From NCBI GenBank assembly GCA_949752745.1, contig OX457034.1, positions 4,167,646-4,231,645 on the forward strand: DNA of 64,000 nt, given 5' to 3'. The notes below the pieces were generated by a model. The model saw only the letters and a list, made by a program, of their open reading frames with translations. It had not been told where the DNA came from and searched no databases. The position numbers and the translations under genes were made by a program. Below are positions 1-11,970 of this stretch, one piece after another; positions within the stretch are counted from its first letter, which is position 1, and the number at the start of each line of letters is the position of its first letter. Source of the stretch: Protula sp. h YS-2021 (taxonomy: Eukaryota > Annelida > Polychaeta > Sabellida > Serpulidae).

Positions 1-334
1 CCGGGCCATAAAGCAAAGCACGTAAACTCCAACTGTAAAAAATTAATTCACATGTGCTGTCAAGATATAGCTGCTAACTTTTTCATATTAAACAAATGAA
101 CTTTATAAAAAAAATCTCTTATAATAACGCATGACTGCTTTCGACCTGTAATAACATATACATTTCTTGTTTCGTGAATGAATTGGGTGTCACATTGTAT
201 CAATATTCATATTACAATGTCTGGATAAGTGATGCTTGTGTGAATGTCTTTCTTTCTAACTCTTCTTTTACTATTTTCTCGTTCTTACTTCTTTTTTATC
301 ACTCGTTTCTTTAGCAAGTGCGTCTTAATATACT

Positions 335-385
335 CATCTTAGTTGGTGAAGGAACGTTAAATATCAAACAAACAAACAAAATGAA
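335..385 (+). repeat. SINE-like 3' tail
   Basis: A GGTGAAGGAACGTTAAA-type end runs into a (CAAA)n tract. The same architecture, a GTTAAA box followed by a tetranucleotide run, recurs at 690-770 and 11205-11265, which supports three truncated copies of related tRNA-derived SINEs. The 5' head is not visible here. Family assignment is inference. Confidence 0.45.
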
Positions 386-689
386 TGGCTGTAAGTAACC
401 CATTTTTATGGTTTCTTGAAACAAGGTGAAGCTTTCCACTTGCGACACTGCAAACATGTAATTGTAAAATAGGTCACTTACAATCATTCCCACAGCAACC
501 TTAACTGAACGTTTGAAAAGCCTTAATTGAAGTGTATTCAACATTTTGACAATCACTTATCCATGAAACAAGGTAGTTGTTACGCCCTTTTGACTTTCGC
601 CTTAAGTGCCAATATATGACTTGCTGCGTTGTTCTCATGAAACAACCTTACAATATAACTTTTTATTAGGGGTTTTTCCTTAATCTCTA

Positions 690-770
690 CTTGACATGCA
701 TTGACACACTGTAACCCACTAAGGGTTGGTTGTGTCGTTAAACTAAATCCTACAGCTAACTAACTAACTT
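690..770 (+). repeat. SINE-like 3' tail
   Basis: The segment reads CACTGTAACCCACTAAGGG, then a GTGTCGTTAAACTAAA box, then (CTAA)n. This layout is typical of molluscan tRNA-SINE tails and matches the copy at 11205. The internal promoter region is absent, so the copy is truncated. Confidence 0.5.
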
Positions 771-1299
771 ATTCTCGACTTTTGTCGAGTGCGACTAACA
801 CTTTCAATATACGCGGTCGAAGGTAAAGGATCATACAGATTGAATAATATGTAATAATCGCTAAATGCTTTCAGATATTTTATAAAAGAATTTTTTCTGA
901 AGATTTGCGCATTTTTGTTTTAAGAAAAACGATCATCTTCATTGCCTCCACTGCAATCGATTTTCTGTGTCCAGCCAGCCCTGGGAGAGGGGGAACTTGG
1001 TTGCCTATTTCGGTAAAAGGGAACCCCAAACATTTTTGCATAGGCACTTCTTGACATTAATCTTGGTTCTATGACTCAAGTGAGGTGTGTTGTTACGCAA
1101 GTTCTAAGAAATAGACAATTCAGTGTAAAAAGTTTTAAAAAAATAAAATTGACGTTTAAGATATGAAATTTACGCACAAGGTACATGAAGTGTGCAATTT
1201 TCCCGCCCTCCACTGCTCAATCTGAAAAAATTTCTTCGCTGTGTAAGCGCCTCGATTCGTTTAACATACATCAGCATAGAAAGTTGATGGGGACAATTT

Positions 1300-1620
1300 T
1301 AGCCCAACCGACTTAAGTCGGTGGGCTATTCCCATCATTTGTGGACTGTCCGTTGTCCCTTGCGTGTGTGCAAACAAGTTTTCAAAGTGCTGCTCCTCTT
1401 ACATTTTTGATCCAATTGTTTTGAAAATTGGTAGGCATGTTTCCTAGATAATCCTCCACCTGAATTTTTATGGCGACAGTCTATCATCTTGGCCAAAAAC
1501 GGTCAAATTTAAGTAAACAAAAATAATGCTCTTCCTTCAAATCGGGTTCAAGTGCTTTCAAGCTTGACAGAAATGCTCCCTCAAATGTGCTCTGCTAGGC
1601 TTGTATCTTATTTCCGATTC
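1300..1620 (+). repeat. Hairpin-led dispersed repeat, copy 1
   Basis: It opens with a near-perfect hairpin at 1300-1328 (TAGCCCA, then CCGACTTAAGTCGG, then TGGGCTA). A body follows with the phrase TTTTGATCCAATTGTTTTGA and a Phe/Lys-like AT-rich tail. Related copies start at about 15988 and 16908. No protein is encoded; it is probably a non-autonomous mobile element. Confidence 0.6.
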
Positions 1621-1624
1621 TACA

Positions 1625-2765
1625 AAACTGCCGATGCATAAACGACGTCGTTAATCTCTAAATTGCATCGGCAGCGTTGGCAGCGGATTTGAAACATCGT
1701 TTATACGTTGGATATACGGCGGAATATATACGCATTTTTAGAAACATCGTATATGCATAGAAAATGCGTCGGAAAAAAGATGCCGATATTGCCAACGCGT
1801 ATTATACGTATTTTTTTTAAACGTCTATAAAACGCATATTTTCCTATGTATAAACGACGTCGGAAATACATCTGAAAAAAGATGCCGATATTGCAATCGT
1901 ATATTATACGTATTATTTCATACGTCTATAAAACGCATATTTTCCTATGTATAAACGACGTCTGAAATACATCGGAAAAAAGATGCCGATATTGCCAACG
2001 TGTATTATACGTATTTTTTATACGTCTATAAAACGCATATTTTCCGATGCTTATTCGGCGTCGGAACTATCCATCAGCAAACATAAAGGAGGAAAAGACA
2101 ATACAAATAACTAAATTTAAAAGCGCCAGCGGTAACAAAAAAAACTAAAATGTAAGAAGTTTACTTTTTGGGACGAAATAAAAACGTTAGACCACTTAAT
2201 TACACTGACGAGGCAGCAGCCGCCGTGGAGTAGAGGTATGTTCCGCGCCTAGGATGCAAGAGGTCCCCGGTTCAAACCCGAGTAAGTACTAGTGTTCAGT
2301 TTGCAATATATAAATATGCTATGTTGTATATTAATATGCTATGGTGTATGTATGAATATGTGAATTATGAATGGTTGGTAAGGTTCAATGGGTCAGTTAA
2401 GGTCAGAAACAATTTTTTTTTTCAAATGCGCACACGCATTTTATACGTCTAAAAAACGCATATTTTCCGATTGTCACTTGGTCGGAAATGCGTTGGAAAA
2501 CCTCGGAAATACGCATTTTATACGTATAAAATCATCGGAAGTTCGTCGGAAATGCATCGGAATATAAACGTATAACCGACGTATAACCGACGTATAGCCG
2601 ACGGTTGGTAATACGTCGGATAAGCGTCGAATATATGCATAAAAAACTTCGTCGAAAAATATGCGCATAAACGACTAATAAACGATGAGCAAAACGGAAA
2701 AAATATGCGTATATCCGACGTATGTTGCCGATATTGCCGACGCATTTTATATGCATCTCCGACGT
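1625..2765. repeat. CpG-rich satellite, about 102-bp unit, split by an insertion
   Basis: Units contain GATGCCGATATTGCC (for example near 1779, 1881 and 1982), TATAAAACGCATATTTTCC and the palindrome CGACGTCG. The period is about 102 bp at 1700-2070; related but more diverged units continue at 2410-2765. The two blocks are separated by unrelated DNA (about 2080-2405) that includes a tRNA-like SINE head. The array is unusually CpG-rich for this AT-rich neighbourhood. Open frames in it on both strands are by-products of the repetition. Confidence 0.75.
2213..2290 (+). repeat. tRNA-derived SINE head with pol III box B
   Basis: A tRNA-like block carries a perfect box B (GGTTCAAACCC) preceded by GAGTAGAGG, which could serve as a weak box A. 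It cannot be confirmed as a functional tRNA: the arms do not close cleanly and no anticodon stem is convincing. It sits in the interruption of the 1625-2765 satellite, consistent with insertion of a SINE into the array. Confidence 0.5.
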
Positions 2766-3170
2766 CGAAGAATTTGTAGGGATTCAGCCAAACTATTGGC
2801 CACAAAGCATCCAAATTTCTGAAATCAAACAATACTGCTCTTCCTATCAATCTGGTCTGATTGCTTTAAAACTTGATGGGAATGCAACCATTCTTATTGT
2901 CGGTTTTACGAATTAACCAAAAATTTCGAGGACATCAACAGGAAAAATCCAAATTCATAAAATCAAAAAATTCCACTCATATAGCAGTTGCGAGTCAATC
3001 GTTTTCAAATTATCGATTTGAAACGAAACCTGTGTTTAAGAAAAACACAGATAATCCTGCGCTTACTACAATCTTAAAATTTATAGCAATGTTGCCAAAG
3101 AGACCTGCCATCCAATGTATATTTTATCAAATTTGTTGCTCTTACCATTCTACTCTTTCACGGTGCAATG
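2766..3170. other. No gene seen
   Basis: Short frames are present but none resembles a known protein, and no repeat structure was noticed. Confidence 0.55.
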
Positions 3171-3174
3171 TCAA

Positions 3175-3705
3175 GGTAAAAAGCTTCTGTATAAGTAAGA
3201 TTGAGAGGGACCATGGCCACTCTCTTCGTTAAATGCTCCTATGTAAGCAAGATTCAAAGCACGGCCATTCTCTTCGCAAAACCCTCCTATATACGCAAGA
3301 TTGAGGGGAACCTGACCATTCTGTTGTAAAACGCTTTTATATTAGCAAGATTGATAGGGACCATGGCCACTCTCTTGGTAAAATGCTCATTTTTAAGCAA
3401 GATTGAAGGCATGGCCACTCTCTTCGCAAAACCCTCATATATACGCAAGATTGAGAGAGACGTGGCCACTGTTGATAAAACGCTCCTATATTAGCAAGAG
3501 TGAGAGAGATCATGGCCACTCTCTTCGTAAAACACTTCTATATAAGAAAGATTGATATGGACCGTGGCCACTTTCTTCGTAAAACACTTCTATATAAGAA
3601 AGATTGATATGGACCGTGGCCACTTTCTTCGTAAAACCCTCCTATGTAAGCAAGATTGAGGGGGAACTATTTTGACTCTCTTCGGAAAACGTTCCTATGC
3701 CTAGG
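3175..3705. repeat. Tandem repeat, about 50-bp unit, 10 copies
   Basis: Each copy carries AAGATTGAGAGGGACCATGG, CCACTCTCTTCG and TAAAACnCTCCTATATAAGC. Copies begin near 3199, 3249, 3297, 3347, 3400, 3447, 3496, 3548, 3600 and 3651. They are diverged, with an exact 52-bp duplication at 3548 and 3600, so the array is old with one recent duplication. Confidence 0.75.
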
Positions 3706-4350
3706 GTTTTCATTTACTTCTAGAAACAGACGTTACAACGACGTCGGAAAGGCAATCCAGCTCAAAGTAACGCATGCTTTTAAAAATTTCTATGGCCAGG
3801 CATTGGCAGAACACTTATATTATCAGTCTTAAATTTGTTGGTTTGAACCGAACCCGAGGACGCAAAATTTTAATATAAATATCTCCTATAAAAGACAAAT
3901 CCATTACTTTTTTCTAAATCCTGGTTAAGTGGTTTTTACTCAAAAATTTTATGCACCCGACTGGCCAGTTGCTTTTTTTCCTCGAAAATTTGAGACCCGA
4001 CCAAGTGATCCATTCGGGGTATAAGAAATAAGGTTATTTTTGCTGCTAGTTTTTTCCTGTGTAGGTGATATCTACCTTGCTGTTGTCCAGGAGTTAAATA
4101 TGGACAGAAACGAACATTCAACATGCCCCATAATGAATTTCATCAGAACCCAACTGTATGCTCAAAGTGTATTGAAGCTCCACACAGCCTATCACCGGAC
4201 TTAGTGAATGGGTTTAATGAACGGGCTTAATAAGCCATGGCCACGATTTAGGAAAACTCCCGTTCGCATTCAAATAGGCGCCGTGAACAATTTTCGGTTA
4301 TTTTACAGTTAGAACATATTTTCGAAATCTGAAAAGCTTTCGATTGAAAC
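3706..4350. other. No gene seen
   Basis: Mixed-composition intergenic DNA. No exon, repeat or RNA gene was recognised. Confidence 0.55.
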
Positions 4351-4352
4351 AT

Positions 4353-4556
4353 GACATATAGTTGGCAATTAAAAATCAATGATCTAGCTCTTTGTAATTT
4401 TCTGTAATTGCTCATTTGCCAGCCTCTCTTACACGTAGATGGCAAACAGGAAATATGACATATAGTTGGCAATTAAAAATCAATGATCTAGCTCTTTGTA
4501 ATTTTCTGTAATTGCTCATTTGCCAGCCTCTTATACCCCTAGATGGCAAACAGAGC
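4353..4556. repeat. Direct duplication, 104-bp period
   Basis: A block beginning GACATATAGTTGGCAATT at 4353 is repeated almost exactly at 4457 and ends in GATGGCAAACAG both times. Two copies only. Confidence 0.8.
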
Positions 4557-6180
4557 TCACTTCCCCAGTATCCGCAATGTACTAAATGGTCTTGAAGCTC
4601 TTTTCACATTTCGGTTCACAGAATCAACCACGGCCTCAGAAAGGGATTAGAATCCAAATTGTTGATTTATAATCCCGATCTCTATCCGATTTTGCGCCCG
4701 AAAGCTGTTCACTTTTCGAAAGCATGTCGTAATGAGTTAGTAGTGTTTGGCTATCTGGCCTACAACTGCATGAGCCATATCTAGATGACTTGATTTTTTG
4801 CGCTTGACGTCACGTTTGCCTTATTTTCTCCTGGTCGGTTAATGTTGGATTTTAGTTCATTGTGTACAGAAAAATTTGTTACAAAGTCTAATAAAACTTA
4901 TAATTATTATAGCGCACCGCGTGATGCCTATCAACGCATAAATTACAGGGCAAAAAATCCTTTTCGCGAAAAAAACGCAGTTTGAATACAACACGATATG
5001 GCCGATGGCTTTCATTAACACAAAGACCCTGTTGTTAACATGTTGTAAAATATCAACGTGGCGTCAGAATGGCTGTTTTGTGCTATTTTTAAAATCTACC
5101 AACAACCCTTTAAGAATAAACATTTCTAAACACTATTTTGCAGGGTATGTACTGAAAATTTTGGGCTAAATTTACAGTAGGAATTCATATTTTTGCTGCA
5201 GAACAATTTTCTGGCTTGTTTTTAAACAAAGTAACGTGATGATTCGCGTAGGAGCCTATTTGTGAACAAGGCCAGTTTCATTTTTTCTTCAAAGTATTAG
5301 ATTTTCTACCATTAGTTAAATAAAACATTATCGCTAAAGATGATAGCAAAATGTATAATCAAATATTTAATTTAGTTATTTCAGACAGGGGTATGAAAAC
5401 CATTGCTTCTTATGTGGTGCAGTTTCATAGGGATTCAACCAAAATTCTCAATCAGAGGACCTCCTCAAAAATAAAAAATTAGTTTCCCCACGTTGCTAAG
5501 ATATTGAAATATTCCTTGTTACTTTTGTGAAGTCCTCACGTAGCAAATACAGTAAGAAGTTTATTTCATTACGGCTTTTTGCCAGAAAACTAATAGAATG
5601 ATTTTTGCTACAGTACTGATTGAATCGTCTGACATTTTTTTAAAAATGCCTCCCGCGTACAAAAGATTATGGATTGTTCATTATATCGAAACTGGTATCA
5701 ACTGTTTTATATGTGGTCTTAAAGAGTAGTAGTAGCATCTTTATCATCGAATCTAAATCCTTTTTCAGTTTTTTGTCACGTCTGGCATCCAAGCTTAGTA
5801 GAATATTTCAATCTGGAATGTTCTATGTTAGACCAGCTGTCTTTCATTATGCTGCTTTAATACAGGCACTCTTGCTTCGGCCGGATGTTCGTATCCAAAC
5901 GAAGGTTTCTATACCCTACAGCTTTAAGGGTTTGGGTCGATTTATCAATATCATTCACAATGTGGTTCTCCACCCGAGTATTTGTTTTTGGCCATCTGCA
6001 TAAAAATGTCAAATTGGTATAACGTCTGAGAAAAAATATAAAATGATTCTGAATATTTAAAACTTCAGAATTCTATAAAAAAAACCTTTGTTTAAAGTCA
6101 GTTCTACTTTATAAAGCCTTTAACGTGCTATATGCCAGTAAACATTCTGATGTCGATAAAATGCCGATTTGAAGTTGCAT
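4557..6180. other. AT-rich intergenic stretch, no gene seen
   Basis: The longest frame (5674-6003, +) is hydrophobic, Ser/Leu-rich and matches nothing recognised. It lacks splice-bounded or family features, so it is not called as a gene. Confidence 0.5.
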
Positions 6181-6185
6181 TAGTG

Positions 6186-6500
6186 AACGGCCAAATCGCA
6201 ACATTAAATCTATTTGTAAGTTGGCTTTGCTTGTTGACGACCACAGATCAACGTCTTTTACATAATGCTAACCAGATGCTCGAATAAAGCATTTCGCAAC
6301 ATTAAATCTGGTTGCAATTTGGTTGTTATTTATATTCGACCACAGATCAATGTCTTTGAAATTACGCTACCTAGAGGTTTGAGAAACAACGGTGTTCTGA
6401 CACTGATTTTGCTTGAAAAAGCATTTCGCAACATTAAGTCTGGTTGTAATTTGGTTGTGATTTATCGCGACCATAGATTGACGTCATGGTATTTAATATC
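6186..6500. repeat. Three diverged tandem copies
   Basis: A block with CGCAACATTAAATCTGGTTG, a TTGGTTGT segment and CGACCACAGATCAA occurs near 6186, 6281 and 6412. Period varies between about 95 and 130 bp. No coding role is visible. Confidence 0.65.
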
Positions 6501-6510
6501 CCTTGAATAA

Positions 6511-7430
6511 AAACGGTGTTAGCAGTGGCGTCGCTTTTCCTTGCCGAAAACTCAACTTTTCCTGAAGCTTAATTAACGTCTATAATACATTGCTGAATAT
6601 ATTTCAGAAAGTTCACGATTTGTGCAGACATCGGAAAATTGACGTGACAAAAAAATTAGGCCAGGGCAGATAAAAGACCACCTCCCGCCTAAATTTTTGC
6701 CTTTTCCGGATTTTTGCGATATAGACTTCTATATTCAAAGTAAAACCGGCGTTGATAAGACGGCAAAATGTTTAAATTATAATACCGTCACAAACATTAA
6801 TGTTGAGTCATATTATGCCTGTCTGTTCCATGTACCGTATTTTGCCGTTAGACTGAACAGCAAATATCTCTGTGAATACTTGACTTAGGCCACTGAATGA
6901 ATGAATCTATTGTGTTCAAGCTGGTTCGGTGAAATAGTTGGAATGGCAAAGGAATGGAACTCCATTGATTCCACCCCCACAATAGTGTTCCTGTTGTATT
7001 ATAGATTTGTTGTTTTATCCAAGCAACTTTTTTAATCCAGTGAAACATTACAGTCTTATCTTTAAATTACAGCGCGGTGTTTGGTTGAGAAAATTATTAT
7101 TATCTCATAAATTGAGCGCAAAAAAATTAAATAAATCCTAGGCTTCGACCAGGAAAAACATTGTTTCTCATCCACCGGTCGGACCACTGAAATCGTAAAT
7201 ACGAAAAGTGATTTTTTTAAATGGCGCAACAATAAAAGAATTTCAAGTAAAGACCAACAATCGACTGGCCAGTCGGATGTAAGAAAGGAAATGGAAAAGT
7301 AAAAGTAAAAACTCAGATCAGGAATTTATTTTAATTCCCACTTGCAAACATAGTTTGCAAACGGATATGCTTTGCAAAGAATTCTGGCTGTTTATTCCTT
7401 CCTTTTTTGGTTTTTTATTTCTTTTTCCGT
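6511..7430. other. No gene seen
   Basis: AT-rich sequence without a recognisable exon or repeat. Confidence 0.5.
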
Positions 7431-7435
7431 CACGG

Positions 7436-8245
7436 AGGTTTCCAGAAAACTCCTCCTACGCTATTTGACGTAGGACGATGAAATTTTCGCACAGAGATAG
7501 GTGTGTGATGAGATGTCGTGAAATCCGCTTTTTTTTTTACCTTGACCCTCATGGTCAAGGTCAAATTGAGGTCAAAGTTTTTTGACAAAGTGGTTTCCAG
7601 AAAGCTCCTACTACACGGTTTGTAGTAGAAAAACGGCGTTTGGCACAGACATAGAGAATAATGAGATGTCGTGAAAACCTCAAAAATTGGGTTCAAAATA
7701 TTTTTTCAAAAACCTATTCCATCACGAAAAATTGCTGGAAATAGCGCTCAAATCCTTGTTTCTATACAAGTACGTTGTCAATAGGCAGTAACATCATGGA
7801 TGGAATCTCGACATTGAGTGTCAAGGTTAACGTCATGTGACTTTTGTATATTGAAATCCGTTAGAGAAAAATTGTTCATTATCTCGAAAACGGTCAGAGA
7901 TAGAGCGATTTTGAGCTTATTTTCGACCCTTTGGGCCTGAAAGACGTTACATAAGAGGTACCTCGGTGACCTTGACCTCCTCGTCATGGTCAAGGTCAAA
8001 AACCGGAAGTTAACCATTATCTCGAAAACGGTTAGAGACAGGGCGATTTTGAGCTTATTTTCGATCCTTTGGGCCTAAAAGACGTTATATAAGAGGTTCC
8101 TTGGTGACTTTGACCTCCTCCGTCATGGTCAAGGTCAAAAACCGGAAGTTAACCATTATTTCGATAACAGTTAGAGATACAGCGATTTTGAGCTTATTTT
8201 CGACCCTTTGGGCCTTAAAGGCGTTATATAAGGGGTACCTCGGTA
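7436..8245. repeat. Tandem repeats of the GGTCAAGGTCAAA family
   Basis: Two copies of GGTTTCCAGAAA-led DNA (7436 and 7589) precede three roughly 137-bp copies of a unit with TTATCTCGAAAACGGT, GCGATTTTGAGCTTATTTTC and TGGTCAAGGTCAAA. The same family is embedded in both arms of the inverted structure at 53.15-53.34 and 58.74-58.93 kb, so it is dispersed as well as tandem. Confidence 0.7.
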
Positions 8246-9125
8246 TTTACTTGTTGTTACTTTTATAGTATAAGACCTAAACCCCGGAGTATCGTGGAAG
8301 GAAAGTGATAGTCCACTTAATTGATTGAATACTCCAGTGAGAAACATTATTGGCCATTGACCTATTCCGAAATTGGAGCCCATGGGACAATGTTTTACTC
8401 TGGCCATAATTGCAATTATGAAACATGATCAGTTAAGACACGTATACTAAGACCCCCTATTATATTTCCCCAAGTACATGCCTGAATTGCAATTATTTCG
8501 ATAATAAAGAAAGAAATTAACAAATTTGGCTCTGTTAAACATTTAATATTTTGATACACAAATTGTCTGAAACGTCTTAAGGCAATTTGTGAACAAAGAA
8601 CCCTTCAATTTCAGGCAATTCACGAACTGCCTGACTCCTACAGGCAGTTCACGAATTGCCTGAAAATTTCAGCCAATTCATGAATTGCCTGAATACACAA
8701 ATTGCCTGTAACATATATCCCGTTTCCGAATTTACCTGTGCTGAATTAAGCATTGGGATGTAGATTTGGCAGATATGAACAATGTGTCGTAACACAATGA
8801 AGACGTAAAATTTTTACTCATTGTGATCGATGTCTTCTCCGTACAGTTATGGTTAGAGCCTTTGATGATTAAACCACGTGGTACTGCCATTCAAGACCAA
8901 TATAGACATAGGCAGTGAATTTATCAACCGTTGGATGTAGCCATTTTAAGTAACACAACATTCACGCTTACACCACACAAAATAGACTAAAGCCAATTAC
9001 ACAGAACGTGTCATTGATATACCATTATTTTCTGCAGAATCAAACGTGCCGGTATCTTATTTCCTTCAAGACCTTGCTTCCAATTACAACTCTAGACCCC
9101 ATTTTACTTTAAAATAGACAAGCAC
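8246..9125. other. No gene seen apart from a palindrome cluster
   Basis: Intergenic sequence. The only structured part is the palindrome set at 8612-8691. Confidence 0.5.
8612..8691. repeat. Three 22-bp palindromes at exact 29-bp spacing
   Basis: CAGGCAATTCACGAA-CTGCCTG at 8612, CAGGCAGTTCACGAA-TTGCCTG at 8641 and CAGCCAATTCATGAA-TTGCCTG at 8670 are each near-perfect inverted repeats. Half-copies lie at about 8577 and 8697. No function is known to me. Confidence 0.75.
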
Positions 9126-9129
9126 ATCA

Positions 9130-10680
9130 AGTTTGCATTACCAAGAAGAATGAAGCCAAATTGTTGAAACAAATGTACATCGACTCTCTGAAACTTACAA
9201 ACAAACTGGTTATGAAAGGTGGAACTATAGTGACCGGGTCTCATGCAGCCGATTTACTGGAAGAAGCATTGGTTTGTATACCGAAGCAAACGAGGGAACA
9301 TGTTTGGGAAGGGACCCATTTATTCAAGAAGTGAAGGCACAAATATTCTCGTGGCATTAGTTGAGAAAGAGCATGAGCTTTAAGCCTTATACATATACTT
9401 CAGCTTATGCCAACTTCAGGTTGTTGGAGACGCATATATACCTCTACTGCGTCATAACCAAGACGTATAAAAGGTCATATGGAAACTACATTTTCGTCCA
9501 AAAGTGCTATGAGACCTTGTGGTCAAGACGCAACTCGGTTTAAGCGGCACTTTTGAAACAGAAAAGGGTTTGCTAGGATTTAAACATACAAGACTGCAGT
9601 GTGCTATTGTATTCTGGTCGTTGTTTAGTAAACTGGGTAGACAGGCTATTCCTCTACTCAGCAAAGGGATTCAGTTAGCTGTCCCACATGTACAGGAAGA
9701 TGCTAAGGTAATACTCAAAGATGCATGGGCTCTCTGTTGGCATTCTTAGTGCAGGACCAGCGCAACCGAAAACGATACAGTAAGAAACACAGATGCAACA
9801 TCTAAAGATTCCTTTAAATGACGATCATTTCTGTAAATGCACTGTTTCTGTCTTAGAATGGGTTCGCGTTGTACCGACGCACATTTCAGTAATGCATGTA
9901 GAATATCAGCCCATAACTGCCATGAGTGACAATGGACCAGTGGAATTCTACATCAACAGAGGACTATACTGTCTTGCAGAATACACATCAGTATATAAAA
10001 TTTCACATTCAGTGCACTGATGGAGGAAGTGTTTGAGATAGTAAAGTGGTTCCCATCAATGACATTTCATGGGTTATGGACAATCTGTGAATATTTCTGA
10101 ACGACCTGTTGATTTTGCACAGGATCAACACCCCAAGGTTACATAGCACGATGAAATTGCTCAACGTGGCAAGAAGACTGCTTCAACTCTGAGCACAGCA
10201 TACGGCTGACGTATAAAGATGCAACTGATCCAATGGATGCTACAGATCCGTCTCTACTAACTGAGATGGGCACATACCCTATTTTGTTGAAAGATGGTGA
10301 GATCATGCGACAGTAGCCAGAAATGCCTTACACTAACGGTTTTTATACACCACTGGCAATAAAAGCATAAAAACATAAACCCATATTTATGTTGATGTCA
10401 TGTTAAAATCGATGAGACATGTTCACTTGTTTGCAAAGTGAAGCCTAGCCTCTGAATTCCAAATTTAAAATCACAAGTACAGAATGCAAGGTTATTGCTG
10501 TTCCTCAAGGCATGCTTACTATTTAAGAAGAAAATATTTCCTTAGGAACTACCGAAACTTGTGGTGATAGGTAGGCTAGACAATGATGCCTTTGCGGGTT
10601 CTTACATCCAAAATCCTTAGGGTTTCAATAATTATGATGTCAGCAACCTCATGGTGTTAGCTTATGGAGAACTGCTATGG
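9130..10680 (+). pseudogene. Decayed Polinton/Maverick (adintovirus-like) capsid region
   Basis: Several short plus-strand frames in series look like remnants of the structural genes of a Polinton-type element, a large DNA transposon related to animal DNA viruses. The frame at 9519-9749 resembles the small basic minor-capsid-like protein, with a hydrophobic stretch containing AIPLLSKGI. The frame at 9793-10020 contains SDNGPVEFYI, resembling the start of the major capsid protein. A frame at 10546-10672 contains LVVIGRLDNDAF and an in-frame TAG, resembling a later capsid segment. Frameshifts and stops separate the pieces, so the copy is dead. No polymerase, integrase or terminal repeat was found. 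Family recognition is by eye. Confidence 0.62.
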
Positions 10681-11200
10681 TGAACTTTTCGATTCCTAAA
10701 AAAATCAAAATTTCGAAGCAACAATGCTATGTACATTACCATTCACCTGCAAGGTCCATTCTCCATTTTGTATGTGATCACAATTGTGTAATGTATATTA
10801 CTTCGCTTAGGGGTCACAGCCTATGTATGCATGTCCACATCATGTACCATGAAATGTATACACATATCCGCAGTACAGAAAACTACCATTCATTACTGTT
10901 GTCCCACTCGAGTTCTATTTACAGACGTCCGGTACAAAAATCATGCATTTGGTGCCTGTTGCACATGGAGTCCTTGTACTGTTACAAAGTTTCTCTTCTC
11001 CGGTAGACATTCATTCACGCTACTACAGTGTGAATTCCATGAAAGAGCTTTTTACAAAGGTAGCACCAAGCAAAATTATTTCTTTTCTGAAAGAAATACA
11101 CTTGTACAGCAAGTTTTAAATTGAATATAGTTGGTTTTAGATGTATACACTACTTGTTATGTCTATTTTAATTGATTTTAGTTTAGGCTGAGTTTTTTAT
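10681..11200. other. No gene recognised; may be Polinton flank
   Basis: Two overlapping frames (10677-11006 and 10831-11124) match nothing known. Given the upstream capsid remnants, this could be decayed element DNA, but nothing in it proves that. Confidence 0.4.
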
Positions 11201-11204
11201 AGCA

Positions 11205-11265
11205 ACAGAAACGACACAATATGACCCTGACGGGTTGTGTTGTGGTTAAACCAGTCAATCAATCA
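11205..11265 (+). repeat. SINE-like 3' tail
   Basis: ATATGACCCTGACGGGTTGT, a GGTTAAACCAG box and (TCAA)n form the best-preserved of the three SINE-like tails in the window. Confidence 0.55.
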
Positions 11266-11970
11266 ATCTCTTTCGTCGTTCCTCTTTTCCCTCCCGTTCC
11301 TCCTCCTGCTGCCCACCACAACAGCCTCCATCCTGACACACACGAACAGAGTTACTTTTGACCGGATTGAATCTGTAGTGAAAGCCGTGTTGTGTATGCG
11401 TGTCTTAATGCAGTGTTAACAGAAGACCCTCCACCAAATTCGAAAAACAAACTATTAAGCTTTGGGATTTCTGAAACTTTTAAACTCAAGGTGTCAGAAG
11501 TTGAAATCTCACCCTCTCCCCTCCCCTTCACGAAAAGTTGAATCCAGCCTGATCCTTGAAGTCAGTTGTGTTTGAGGTCACAATTAAAAACCGTAAGGAG
11601 AGAGAAAGCTATGTCTCCCTTCATTGTTTAGTAAATTTGATCTATAAAAATATGACAGTTGCTTTGGTGGTGCGTTAGTCGTGTTGAATTCTTGTCATTT
11701 TGTCTTTGCAATAAAAGAGAACGACAAGTGACCATTAACACAAGTATCTATATTTCAAAAATCAATAAATAAATGAAATTCCAGCGTAGTGATTAATTAA
11801 CTAGGCTAGGAGGGAGGGTGATATATTCAGACATGGGTCCATCTTACTGAAAAATATCTTTGGTGCAGTCACATTTCATTTATACAACAGCTGCTGTCTG
11901 TATGATTTTGTAAGAAACAATGGGATGGTAAAGTTGTTTACTTTCCTTTTGTTGGGCTCAGCTGGTTGCA
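11266..11970. other. No gene seen
   Basis: Pyrimidine-rich then AT-rich sequence without an identifiable feature. Confidence 0.5.

Larger units (their letters stand above)
1..1295. other. AT-rich intergenic stretch, no gene seen
   Basis: No open frame here resembles a known protein and no exon-like block stands out. The only structured pieces are two short SINE-like tails, listed separately. The rest is AT-rich unique-looking sequence. Confidence 0.6.

Noticed and set aside
2213..2290. Functional tRNA gene
   Set aside because: Only box B is good. The cloverleaf does not close, so a SINE head is more likely.
5674..6003. 109-codon hydrophobic plus-strand frame
   Set aside because: No similarity to a known family and AT-rich composition; likely chance.
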